The notes beneath the pieces are model-generated. The model was not told where the DNA came from, searched no databases, and was given only the letters and a program-made list of their open reading frames with translations. A DNA stretch of 7,426 nt, from NCBI GenBank assembly GCA_934565775.1, contig CAKTIN010000085.1, positions 1-7,426 on the forward strand, given 5' to 3'. Of this stretch, positions 1 to 5,736 are shown one piece after another. The DNA is from an uncultured Oscillospiraceae bacterium. Its GTDB lineage: Bacteria > Bacillota > Clostridia > Oscillospirales > Oscillospiraceae. A program made the position numbers and the translations under genes. Within the stretch, counting starts at the first letter, position 1. Every line of letters begins with the position of its first letter.

Positions 1-656
1 ATCGCCCGCCAGGTTACTTTATCGGCCAGGTTGTACCACACGAAATTTTCCGGGCAGGTGAACCAGACGTCCGTCCCTAGGGGGGACTGGGTCCGGTTGG
101 CCTCGGCGGTCCCCCGAAGGTTCAGGTCGTGCCGGATTCCGCATTCGGTCACCAGCACCGCCCGGTCCGCCGCCGTGACCTCGCCGCCCCGGAAGAGCAG
201 CCCATAGCGCACGGTCCCGCCGTCACAGGCCCAGCCGCCCAGGTCCCGCACATTGGCCGCCTGGGGCGTGCCGATCCAGCGCAGGGCGTCCAGAGGCTTC
301 AGGGTCCCGGCGTGGCCGCCTCCCGCGAAGGGGGTAGCGGCATGGGGCACCTGGTTATAGTAGGTCTCGCTCCCCACGGTCTTGCCGATGGGCTTGGTGT
401 TGGCCGCCACGGCCTCCCCGGGGGCGTAGGAGGCGATCTGAGAGGTGGTGTAATCGCCGGGGTCGTAGGTGACCGCCGCCAGATAGTTCCGCACGGCCTG
501 GGGGCACTGGTGCCACTGCACCTCCTCCACGCCGGTTAGGGCCGCAATGGCCCCGGCCATCTGGCCGACCTTGTAGGTCTCGGAGCCCCCGGTCTTGCCC
601 CGAATCGCCGCCGCAATCGCCTGTACGGAGGTCTCCTCGTAGAGCTTCTTGGCCAT
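1..656 (-). CDS. Tyrosine-phosphatase-like protein with phage-type N-terminal segment (partial, C-terminus outside window)
   Basis: The frame is open from ATG at 656 down to the left edge, giving 218 codons without a stop. Residues 1-40 (MAKKLYEETSVQAI, then AIRGKTGG and YKVGQMAGAI) resemble the short 'ETSVQxIAxAIRxKTG...M..AI' segment I know from Firmicute prophage structural and tail proteins. Residues about 45-120 are unrecognised. From about 125 the sequence follows the start of the PTP-like Y_phosphatase3 family: NVRDLGGW at 135-142, GLLFRGGEV at 152-160 and GIRHDLNLRG at 173-182, matching the family's 'NfRDlGG...G...R.G.LyRs...L...GI..viDLR'. The catalytic CxxxxxR loop would lie beyond the edge, so activity cannot be judged. 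There is no signal peptide. The start at 656 has GAGGGGG 10 nt upstream. An in-frame ATG at 731 would add 25 lysine/glycine-rich residues but has its purine run directly against the ATG. A terminator separates the gene from the sigma operon; no clear promoter is visible. The family call is from memory of motifs. Confidence 0.75.
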   Translation of the reverse strand, partial: MAKKLYEETSVQAIAAAIRGKTGGSETYKVGQMAGAIAALTGVEEVQWHQCPQAVRNYLAAVTYDPGDYTTSQIASYAPGEAVAANTKPIGKTVGSETYYNQVPHAATPFAGGGHAGTLKPLDALRWIGTPQAANVRDLGGWACDGGTVRYGLLFRGGEVTAADRAVLVTECGIRHDLNLRGTAEANRTQSPLGTDVWFTCPENFVWYNLADKVTWRA

Positions 657-739
657 CAGCGCATCGCCCCCTCTCGCCCCTGCCGTTTCCCGCTTTGCCG
701 CTGCTTTTCCTGTTTCATCGCACTTTTCCATCCTTTCCC

Positions 740-758
740 AGCCGCTTTTCCGGCGGCT
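740..758. other. Small hairpin upstream of the phosphatase gene
   Basis: AGCCGC at 740-745 pairs with GCGGCT at 753-758 around a 7-nt loop. Read on the plus strand it is followed by TTTT, but no plus-strand gene ends here. On the minus strand it lies in the leader of the phosphatase gene. It may be only a chance structure; no function is assigned. Confidence 0.3.
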
Positions 759-807
759 TTTCACCCCTAGAGGGAACGCGCCGTCCGGTTGCACGGCAGC
801 AGGCAAC

Positions 808-847
808 AAAAAGAGGCTGACGCAAAATCATTCTGCATCAGCCCCTC
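808..847 (-). terminator. Intrinsic terminator of the sigma/anti-sigma operon
   Basis: On the minus strand GGGGCTGATGCA (845-834) pairs over 12 bp, two of them G-U, with TGCGTCAGCCTC (824-813) around a 9-nt loop. It is followed at once by a run of five T (812-808). It starts 4 nt after the TGA of the anti-sigma gene. Strong stem, short loop and T-tract make this a standard rho-independent terminator, which ends the operon before the phosphatase gene. Confidence 0.87.
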
Positions 848-848
848 G

Positions 849-1550
849 TCACGCCTGGGAAATATGATAAAAGATTCGGATCGTTTCCTCCTGGGAGAGC
901 GCCGCCGGGACGTTCAGCGTGAAAAAGTACCCGTTTTCGATCCAGACCAGGAGCCGGTTTTCCGCCCCGGAGAACAGCACCGCATTCACCGGACCAAGGG
1001 TGAGCCGCTCCCACCGGGTATGCTCCGCGTCAATGCCCAGCCAGCCGTCCACATTGGCCGGGTCCGGGATGGGGAACTGGAAAAAGCTGATCTGCCGGCC
1101 CTCCCCGTCGGCCCAGATCCCGATGACGCTCGCCGCAGAGACGCTCCGGCTGAGCGCCTCATAGCCCTCCGGCACATAAGCGGGAAAGTACGCCGTTTCA
1201 ATGGAATCCGGCGCGTTTTCATGCTGCGCCCAGTCCAGCGAGAGAGTATACTGCACCGGGTCGCTCTCATTTACAAAAATGGAGGCCACCGCCTCCCGCA
1301 CCACCGGGATGGCCCACGCCGAGGTGACCAGCACCGCCACCACCGCAGCCGCCAGAAGGGCCCGCTTCAGCCCGGCACGCCGCCGGGCGCGGGGCTGCTC
1401 CTGCGTCTGGCGGATCAGCGCCTGGCAGGCCTCCTGAAAGGAGTCGGAGAGCGGAATGTCAATTTCCGCCTCCTTTTGGGGAATCTCGGCAAATTGCGCC
1501 TCGATCGCCCGGCTCAGCCCCTGTTCAAACTCTTTGGATCCCTGAATCAT
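849..1550 (-). CDS. Probable anti-sigma factor, single-pass membrane protein with DUF4367-like outer domain
   Basis: 233 aa. An acidic/polar cytoplasmic part (1-50) is followed by a basic stop-transfer stretch (RARRRAGLKR, 54-63), one membrane helix (about 64-81, ALLAAAVVAVLVTSAWAI) and an outer domain of about 150 residues. That domain carries YVPEGYEALSR (125-135), ISFFQFP (154-160) and LLVWIENGYFFTL (200-212). This pattern is what I associate with DUF4367, found in Firmicutes on membrane proteins encoded after ECF-type sigma genes. There is no zinc-binding HxxxCxxC motif, so it is not a classical ZAS anti-sigma factor. The ATG overlaps the TGA of the sigma gene (ATGA, 1547-1550), and GGAGGAGG lies 7 nt upstream inside the sigma gene, so translation is probably coupled. 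Inferred role: holding the sigma factor inactive at the membrane until an envelope signal arrives. The signal is unknown. Confidence 0.8.
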   Translation of the reverse strand: MIQGSKEFEQGLSRAIEAQFAEIPQKEAEIDIPLSDSFQEACQALIRQTQEQPRARRRAGLKRALLAAAVVAVLVTSAWAIPVVREAVASIFVNESDPVQYTLSLDWAQHENAPDSIETAYFPAYVPEGYEALSRSVSAASVIGIWADGEGRQISFFQFPIPDPANVDGWLGIDAEHTRWERLTLGPVNAVLFSGAENRLLVWIENGYFFTLNVPAALSQEETIRIFYHISQA

Positions 1551-2101
1551 TTCTGCGCCTCCTCCGCTTCCCAGAGGGTCATGAGCATCTTTCTCCCCCG
1601 GCTGAGCTGCTGCCGCACGGTGTTCGGCTTTCGCTGCAGCAGCTCCGCAATTTCATGGGGCTCCAGCCTTTCCACATAGGTCAGGTACAGCACGTCCTGA
1701 TAAATAGGCGCCAGCTTCAAGACCAGCGCGCAGATTCGCGCGGTATCCAGGCTGTGGGCCACTCTGTCAAAAATCGGGTCGCTCTCCGCTCCGGTCTCAT
1801 AGGACGGGGCGGTCATTTCCTCCACCCGGCTCTGGACGTCCTTCGTTTTCCGGAGCCGCAGGGCCGCGTTCCGCGCCGCGATGAGCACATAGTTCCGCCG
1901 GGCGGTCCCCTCCGGCGGCAGGTCCTTCAGGTCTCGGGAAATGGCCAGCAGGGCGCTGCGCACCGCTTCTTCCGCCTCCGGCCCGCTGTGCAGAACCTGG
2001 TTGGCCACGGCCAGCATCTGCCGCACATATTGCTGATAGACCTCCGCCAGGGCGGACTGCTTCGCCGCAGCCTCGGCGGCCGGCTTTTTTGATCGCACCA
2101 T
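1547..2101 (-). CDS. Sigma-70 family (ECF-like) RNA polymerase sigma factor
   Basis: 184 aa. Residues about 15-80 fit a divergent region 2 ([17 protein letters not shown], then [15 protein letters not shown]). Residues about 119-173 fit region 4, with the helix-turn-helix in [20 protein letters not shown] and then LSRGRKML. Length and lack of regions 1 and 3 fit an ECF or ECF-like factor; region 2 is weak compared with well-known ECF groups. Start choice: the frame stays open up to 2155, but those upstream codons overlap the -10 (2127-2132) and -35 (2150-2155), so they are unlikely to be in the mRNA. ATG at 2101 has GAGGGAAGG 4 nt upstream. The next gene overlaps by 4 bp and encodes a membrane protein, the usual sigma/anti-sigma order. 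Its regulon cannot be told from the window; its own promoter looks like sigma-A, so direct autoregulation is not obvious. Confidence 0.88.
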   Translation of the reverse strand: MVRSKKPAAEAAAKQSALAEVYQQYVRQMLAVANQVLHSGPEAEEAVRSALLAISRDLKDLPPEGTARRNYVLIAARNAALRLRKTKDVQSRVEEMTAPSYETGAESDPIFDRVAHSLDTARICALVLKLAPIYQDVLYLTYVERLEPHEIAELLQRKPNTVRQQLSRGRKMLMTLWEAEEAQK

Positions 2102-2119
2102 GGAGCCTTCCCTCACCTT

Positions 2120-2155
2120 CCGCTCCATTATCCACGGAATTCCAGGAAATGTCAA
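2120..2155 (-). promoter_or_regulatory. Sigma-A-type promoter of the sigma/anti-sigma operon
   Basis: On the minus strand: -35 TTGACA (2155-2150), exactly 17 bp, then -10 GATAAT (2132-2127, 5 of 6 to consensus). Transcription would start near 2120, leaving a leader of about 19 nt that just holds the ribosome binding site. This supports the start codon at 2101. The spacer contains the palindrome GGAATTCC (2138-2145), a possible but unproven operator. Confidence 0.85.
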
Positions 2156-2209
2156 GGCTCAGTTGCCGCCCGCCGGGGCGGAGGGCGCCGCCAATGTAAA
2201 ACTGCCGGA

Positions 2210-2230
2210 GAACCCGGGAGAAACCCGGGA
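2210..2230. repeat. Tandem AACCCGGGA repeat upstream of the rny promoter
   Basis: AACCCGGGA occurs at 2210-2218 and again at 2222-2230, with 3 bp between and a 12-bp period. Each copy has a CCCGGG palindrome, and the two can also pair as a hairpin. It lies 20-40 bp upstream of the rny -35 in the gap between two divergent promoters. It could be a paired protein-binding site or a chance GC-rich repeat. Confidence 0.5.
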
Positions 2231-2249
2231 TTTGTCTGTGCATTTTACC

Positions 2250-2278
2250 TTGACAAAGCGTCCCGGAAAAGGTACAAT
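2250..2278 (+). promoter_or_regulatory. Sigma-A promoter of rny
   Basis: -35 TTGACA (2250-2255) is followed after exactly 17 bp by -10 TACAAT (2273-2278), 11 of 12 consensus bases. Transcription would begin near 2285, giving a leader of about 99 nt before the rny ATG. The divergent sigma-operon -35 lies 94 bp away, so the two promoters share one control region. Confidence 0.92.
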
Positions 2279-2296
2279 AACAAATGGATTAGTTTG

Positions 2297-2339
2297 GCTG
2301 GGCCCGCTGTTGGGGCAGCTGGGCCCGGCGTTACTTTTT
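2297..2339 (+). promoter_or_regulatory. Attenuator-like hairpin with T-run in the rny 5' leader
   Basis: GCTGGGCCC (2297-2305) pairs over 9 bp, with one G-U, with GGGCCCGGC (2321-2329). The stem continues inward through GCTG (2306-2309) and CAGC (2316-2319), with one bulged T at 2320 and a 6-nt loop. After GTTAC comes a run of five T (2335-2339). It starts about 12 nt from the predicted transcript 5' end. It has the shape of an intrinsic terminator, though the T-run begins 5 nt after the stem. It could instead be a 5' hairpin that stabilises the mRNA. No competing antiterminator is obvious. Confidence 0.7.
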
Positions 2340-2383
2340 CTCAGCATACCCAAATTTTAGAAAAGGAGGTGTGTTGTAGAATT

Positions 2384-3934
2384 ATGGACTGGTTGTACGT
2401 TGTCCTGCCGATCGCAGGATTTTTAATTGGTGCAATTGTATTCTTTTTAGTTGGTGTATCCTACCGCAAGCACGTCGCTGAACGAGAGATCGGCAGCGCC
2501 GAGCAGGAAGCGACGCGGATCATCAACGAAGCCATCCGCTCCGGCGAAAGCAAAAAGAAGGAGCTGCTGGTGGAAGCAAAGGATGAAATCCATAAATCTC
2601 GCACAGAGTACGAACGGGAAGTCAAGGAGCGCCGCGGAGAGATCTCCAAGCAGGAGCGCCGCCTGCAGCAGAAGGAAGAGACCCTGGACAAGAAGCAGGA
2701 CGCCTATGAGCGCAAGGAGGAGGAGCTCTCCAAGAAGATCGCCAAGGTGGACGCGACTCAGAACGAGGTCAATCTGGTCAAGAAGAGCCAGCTGGAAATG
2801 CTGGAGAAGATTTCCGGCCTGACCCAGGAGGACGCCAAGAAGTACCTCCTGGAGAGCGTGGAGAACGACGTCCGCCACGAGACCGCCATGAAGATCAAGG
2901 AGATCGAGGCGCAGTGCAAGGAGGAGGCCGACCAGACTGCCCGGGAGATCATCGCCACCGCCATCCAGCGCTGCGCCGCGGACCACGCGGCGGAGACCAC
3001 CGTCTCCGTTGTGCCCCTGCCCAACGATGAGATGAAGGGCCGGATCATCGGCCGGGAGGGCCGGAACATCCGCACCCTGGAGACCATCACCGGCGTGGAC
3101 CTGATCATTGACGACACGCCGGAGGCCATTACCGTCTCCAGCTTTGACCCCGTCCGCCGGGAGATCGCCCGGATCGCCCTGGAGAAGCTGATTGCCGACG
3201 GCCGCATCCATCCCACCCGCATTGAGGACATGGTGGAGAAGGCCCGGAAGGAAGTGGAGCACACCATTAAGGTGGAGGGCGAGCGCGCCGCCTATGAGAC
3301 CGGCGTGCACAATCTGCATCCCGAGCTGATTAAGATCCTGGGCCGGCAGAAGTACCGCACCAGCTATGGTCAGAATGTTCTGAATCATTCCATTGAGGTG
3401 GCGCACATCGCCGGTCTGATGGCCAGCGAGCTGGGCGTGGACGTGGCCCTGGCCAAGCGGGCGGGCCTGCTCCATGACCTGGGCAAGGCCGTGGACCACG
3501 AGATGGAGGGCAGCCACGTTCAGCTGGGCGTGGAGCTTGCCCGGAAGTATAAAGAGAGCCCCGCCGTCATTCACGCCATCGAGGCCCACCACGGAGACGT
3601 GGAGCCCCAGACCGTCATCGCCTGCCTGGTGCAGGCGGCGGACGCCATTTCCGCAGCCCGGCCCGGCGCCCGGCGGGAGAATGTGGAGAACTACATTCGC
3701 CGTCTGGAGAAGCTGGAGGAGCTCACCGGCTCCTATCCCGGCGTAGCGAAGGCCTATGCCATTCAGGCGGGCCGCGAGGTCCGGATCATGGTCAAGCCCG
3801 AGGAAGTGACCGAGGACAACATGATCATTCTGGCCCGGGACATTGCCCGGAAGCTGGAAGCGGAGCTGGAGTACCCCGGACAGATCAAGGTCAACGTCAT
3901 CCGGGAGACCAAGGCCGTGGATTACGCGAAGTAG
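2384..3934 (+). CDS. rny: Ribonuclease Y (membrane-anchored endoribonuclease of mRNA decay)
   Basis: 516 aa, the usual length for RNase Y, which makes initiating endonucleolytic cuts in mRNA at the inner face of the membrane in many Gram-positives. Domains in order: an N-terminal membrane anchor (about 4-25, [20 protein letters not shown]); a long charged coiled coil (about 30-190, rich in K, E and R); a KH RNA-binding domain (about 207-270) with its GxxG loop in [10 protein letters not shown] (219-228); an HD phosphohydrolase domain with the candidate metal ligand H335 (NHSIEVAHI) and the H364-D365 pair in LLHDLGK; and a C-terminal domain ending [11 protein letters not shown], as is typical. 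All expected catalytic residues are present. The frame extends upstream to 2294, but that stretch is the structured leader. ATG at 2384 gives the canonical N-terminus. AAAAGGAGGTG ends 12 nt upstream, a somewhat long spacing. It is a single-gene unit with its own promoter and a terminator after the stop. Confidence 0.97.
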   Translation: MDWLYVVLPIAGFLIGAIVFFLVGVSYRKHVAEREIGSAEQEATRIINEAIRSGESKKKELLVEAKDEIHKSRTEYEREVKERRGEISKQERRLQQKEETLDKKQDAYERKEEELSKKIAKVDATQNEVNLVKKSQLEMLEKISGLTQEDAKKYLLESVENDVRHETAMKIKEIEAQCKEEADQTAREIIATAIQRCAADHAAETTVSVVPLPNDEMKGRIIGREGRNIRTLETITGVDLIIDDTPEAITVSSFDPVRREIARIALEKLIADGRIHPTRIEDMVEKARKEVEHTIKVEGERAAYETGVHNLHPELIKILGRQKYRTSYGQNVLNHSIEVAHIAGLMASELGVDVALAKRAGLLHDLGKAVDHEMEGSHVQLGVELARKYKESPAVIHAIEAHHGDVEPQTVIACLVQAADAISAARPGARRENVENYIRRLEKLEELTGSYPGVAKAYAIQAGREVRIMVKPEEVTEDNMIILARDIARKLEAELEYPGQIKVNVIRETKAVDYAK

Positions 3935-3951
3935 CCCCGGCAATCACAAAT

Positions 3952-3992
3952 AAAATGGGAACCCGGCGCTGCCGGGTTCCCATTCAAATTTT
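3952..3992 (+). terminator. Terminator after rny (probably bidirectional)
   Basis: AATGGGAACCCGGC (3954-3967) pairs perfectly over 14 bp with GCCGGGTTCCCATT (3971-3984) around a 3-nt loop, 19 nt after the rny stop. On the plus strand the tail is CAAATTTT, a weak U-tract; on the minus strand it reads TTATTTG. It should stop rny transcription and could also act on transcripts coming from cls. Confidence 0.88.
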
Positions 3993-4071
3993 CGGGAAGA
4001 AAATCCCTTGCGGAGAGAGCGGCTGCCCCCGCCCTACAGGGCGCAGGGCCCGGAAAAGCCAAGGATAAGCG

Positions 4072-4101
4072 AAAATGGGAACCCCTGAGGTTCCCATTTT
4101 T
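4072..4101 (-). terminator. Bidirectional terminator after cls
   Basis: AAAATGGGAACC (4072-4083) pairs perfectly over 12 bp with GGTTCCCATTTT (4089-4100) around a 5-nt loop. A T-run closes each side (TTTTT on plus, TTTT on minus). It starts 28 nt past the cls stop and serves cls; read the other way it is a second stop for rny. Its left arm, AAAATGGGAACCC, is identical to that at 3952-3964. Confidence 0.9.
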
Positions 4102-4129
4102 ACGAACCCGCTATCTCCTCCGGCGGGCC

Positions 4130-5653
4130 TCACATCAGCGGGGCAAACACATGGAGGATCTCCCGGAACAGCCGCGCCGGCAGCCCGGCCCTGCAATCGC
4201 TCAGGTGGATCTCCTCGCTTTTCTCCAGGGTGCGCAGGAAATCCTCCTTCATATCCCCCACCGCCTGGGTGCCGTACATCCACACCCCGCACTCAAAGTG
4301 CAGGTACAGGCTGCGGTAATCCAGATTGACCGTCCCTACAGTGCCCACGGCGTCATCCGCCACAAAGGTTTTCGCATGGTTGAACCCGGGGGTGTACTCG
4401 TAGATCCGCACTCCCGCCGCCAGAAGCTGGGGGTAATAGCTCCGGGTGGTCATATGGACCAGCCGCTTATCCCACCGCTTCGGCGTCAGGATGCGCACAT
4501 CCACCCCGCCCTTGGCCGCCACGGCCAGCGCCGAGAGGAGCGTCTCGTCCGGGATCAGATAGGGCGTGCTGATGTAAACATAATTCTTCGCGTTTTCAAT
4601 GATCTGCCGGTAGACGTGCTCCCCCACGTTCTCATCGTCCAGGGGGCTGTCCGCATAGGGCTGCACCATCCCCGGCGCGTCCTGAAAGCTGGCCGCCGGA
4701 CCGGGATAGAAGGCGGAGAAATCCGTAGGCTCCCGGAGCAGGGCGGACCACATCTCCAGAAACAGCATGGTCAGGCCCCAGGCCCCGTCCCCCCGGAGGA
4801 CCACGGCGGCGTCCCGCCAGTGCCCGAACCGGGGCGCGGCGTTGATGTACTCGTCGGCCAGGTTCACTCCGCCGGTAAAGGCTACCTCCCCGTCGATGCA
4901 GGCCAGCTTCCGGTGGTCCCGGTTATTCTGGACCGAGCTCAGAAAGGGCCGGAAGGGGTTAAAGCAGGCGCAGCGGATGCCATAGCAGGCCAGCTCCCGG
5001 GGATAGTTCCCGGGCAGGCGCAGGATGCAGCCCAGATCGTCGTAGATCAGCCGGACGTCTACCCCGGCGGCAGCCTTTTCCTTGAGCACGTCCAGAATGG
5101 CGCTCCACATCCGCCCGGGCTCAATGATGAAGTATTCCAGGAAAATATACCGCTTTGCCTTTTTCAGCTCCCGGAGCAGCACCCGGAACTTCTCCTCCCC
5201 GGAGGGGAGATATTCTGCCTGGGTATTGCGGTACACGGGATAGCCGCAGCACTTTTCCAGATACCGCAGCTGGGGCCCGCACTCCGGAGCCAGGCCGCAG
5301 GCCTCCTCCAGGCGCTCCCCGGGGAGCCGGTAGGCGGCGCGGTTCTGGCCGGTCCGGGCGTTCAGGTCCCGGAGCCAGTGCCGGGGGGCCGTGGCCTTCA
5401 GAAGAATGTAAAAAATACCGCCGAACACCGGCACCAGCAGGATCAGAAAGACCCAGCTGAGCTTAATGCCGTCCTTCCCCGGGCGGCCGATCATGTACAG
5501 GCAGACAAACACGCTCACCAGCTGCAAACAGGTGGTGACGAAGGTCGTCCCCCTGGCCACCAGGAAAAACAGCAGCCACAGCTGCCCCACCAGCAGCAGG
5601 GCGATCAGCAGCCGCCGCCAGATTGTGGCGATCCACTGTTTTCGTCTCATCAT
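4130..5653 (-). CDS. cls: Cardiolipin synthase (phospholipase D superfamily)
   Basis: 507 aa. It should join two phosphatidylglycerol molecules into cardiolipin plus glycerol at the membrane. Hydrophobic helices at about 15-33, 36-55 and 64-85 form the N-terminal membrane part (PLDc_N type). Two phospholipase D domains follow, each with an intact HxKx4D motif: H247, K249 and D254 in HRKLACID, with downstream GG at 261-262; and H426, K428 and D433 in HAKTFVAD, followed by GTVNLDYRS (440-448). Size and order match bacterial Cls. Tandem ATGs lie at 5653 and 5650; GAAAGGGG sits 3 or 6 nt upstream, so the true start may be one codon later. In-frame codons up to 5710 overlap the promoter region. 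Other PLD-family transferases are less likely given the membrane segments. The gene stands alone, convergent with rny and divergent from the acyltransferase gene. Confidence 0.94.
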   Translation of the reverse strand: MMRRKQWIATIWRRLLIALLLVGQLWLLFFLVARGTTFVTTCLQLVSVFVCLYMIGRPGKDGIKLSWVFLILLVPVFGGIFYILLKATAPRHWLRDLNARTGQNRAAYRLPGERLEEACGLAPECGPQLRYLEKCCGYPVYRNTQAEYLPSGEEKFRVLLRELKKAKRYIFLEYFIIEPGRMWSAILDVLKEKAAAGVDVRLIYDDLGCILRLPGNYPRELACYGIRCACFNPFRPFLSSVQNNRDHRKLACIDGEVAFTGGVNLADEYINAAPRFGHWRDAAVVLRGDGAWGLTMLFLEMWSALLREPTDFSAFYPGPAASFQDAPGMVQPYADSPLDDENVGEHVYRQIIENAKNYVYISTPYLIPDETLLSALAVAAKGGVDVRILTPKRWDKRLVHMTTRSYYPQLLAAGVRIYEYTPGFNHAKTFVADDAVGTVGTVNLDYRSLYLHFECGVWMYGTQAVGDMKEDFLRTLEKSEEIHLSDCRAGLPARLFREILHVFAPLM

Positions 5654-5684
5654 TGGCCCCTTTCCAGCGTTTTTTCTTAAATCT

Positions 5685-5710
5685 TTTATAGAATACCACA
5701 TTTTTGTCAA
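5685..5710 (-). promoter_or_regulatory. Probable cls promoter
   Basis: On the minus strand a perfect TTGACA lies at 5710-5705, but the best matching TATAAA (5690-5685) is only 14 bp away. Other readings are TAAAAG at a 16-bp spacing, or an extended -10 TGGTATTCT (-10 hexamer 5695-5690) with TTGCGC 17 bp upstream. A promoter here is likely from the AT-rich setting in GC-rich DNA; its exact alignment is not settled. Confidence 0.6.
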
Positions 5711-5736
5711 GGGCGCAAGCCTAACGGAGGAATTCC

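Noticed and set aside
129..539. 136-codon plus-strand frame at the left end
   Set aside because: Antisense to the phosphatase-like gene, whose minus-strand frame is open from 656 to the edge and has family motifs; this one has none.
789..1679. 296-codon plus-strand frame across the anti-sigma gene and the 3' end of the sigma gene
   Set aside because: Arginine/proline-rich translation without domains, spanning the junction of two real genes and a terminator on the other strand.
2297..2339. Riboswitch in the rny leader
   Set aside because: The leader is only about 99 nt with one dominant simple hairpin and no conserved aptamer core that I recognise; an attenuator-like or stabilising hairpin is the most I can support.
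2447..3943. Long (498-codon) minus-strand open frame opposite rny
   Set aside because: Translation is repetitive in L, G, H and V, with no domain, and it mirrors the third-position GC bias of the rny frame, whose domain content is unmistakable.
4151..5680. 509-codon plus-strand frame opposite cls
   Set aside because: Rich in P, G, Q and H with no recognisable domain; it is the antisense shadow of cls, which has both catalytic motifs intact.
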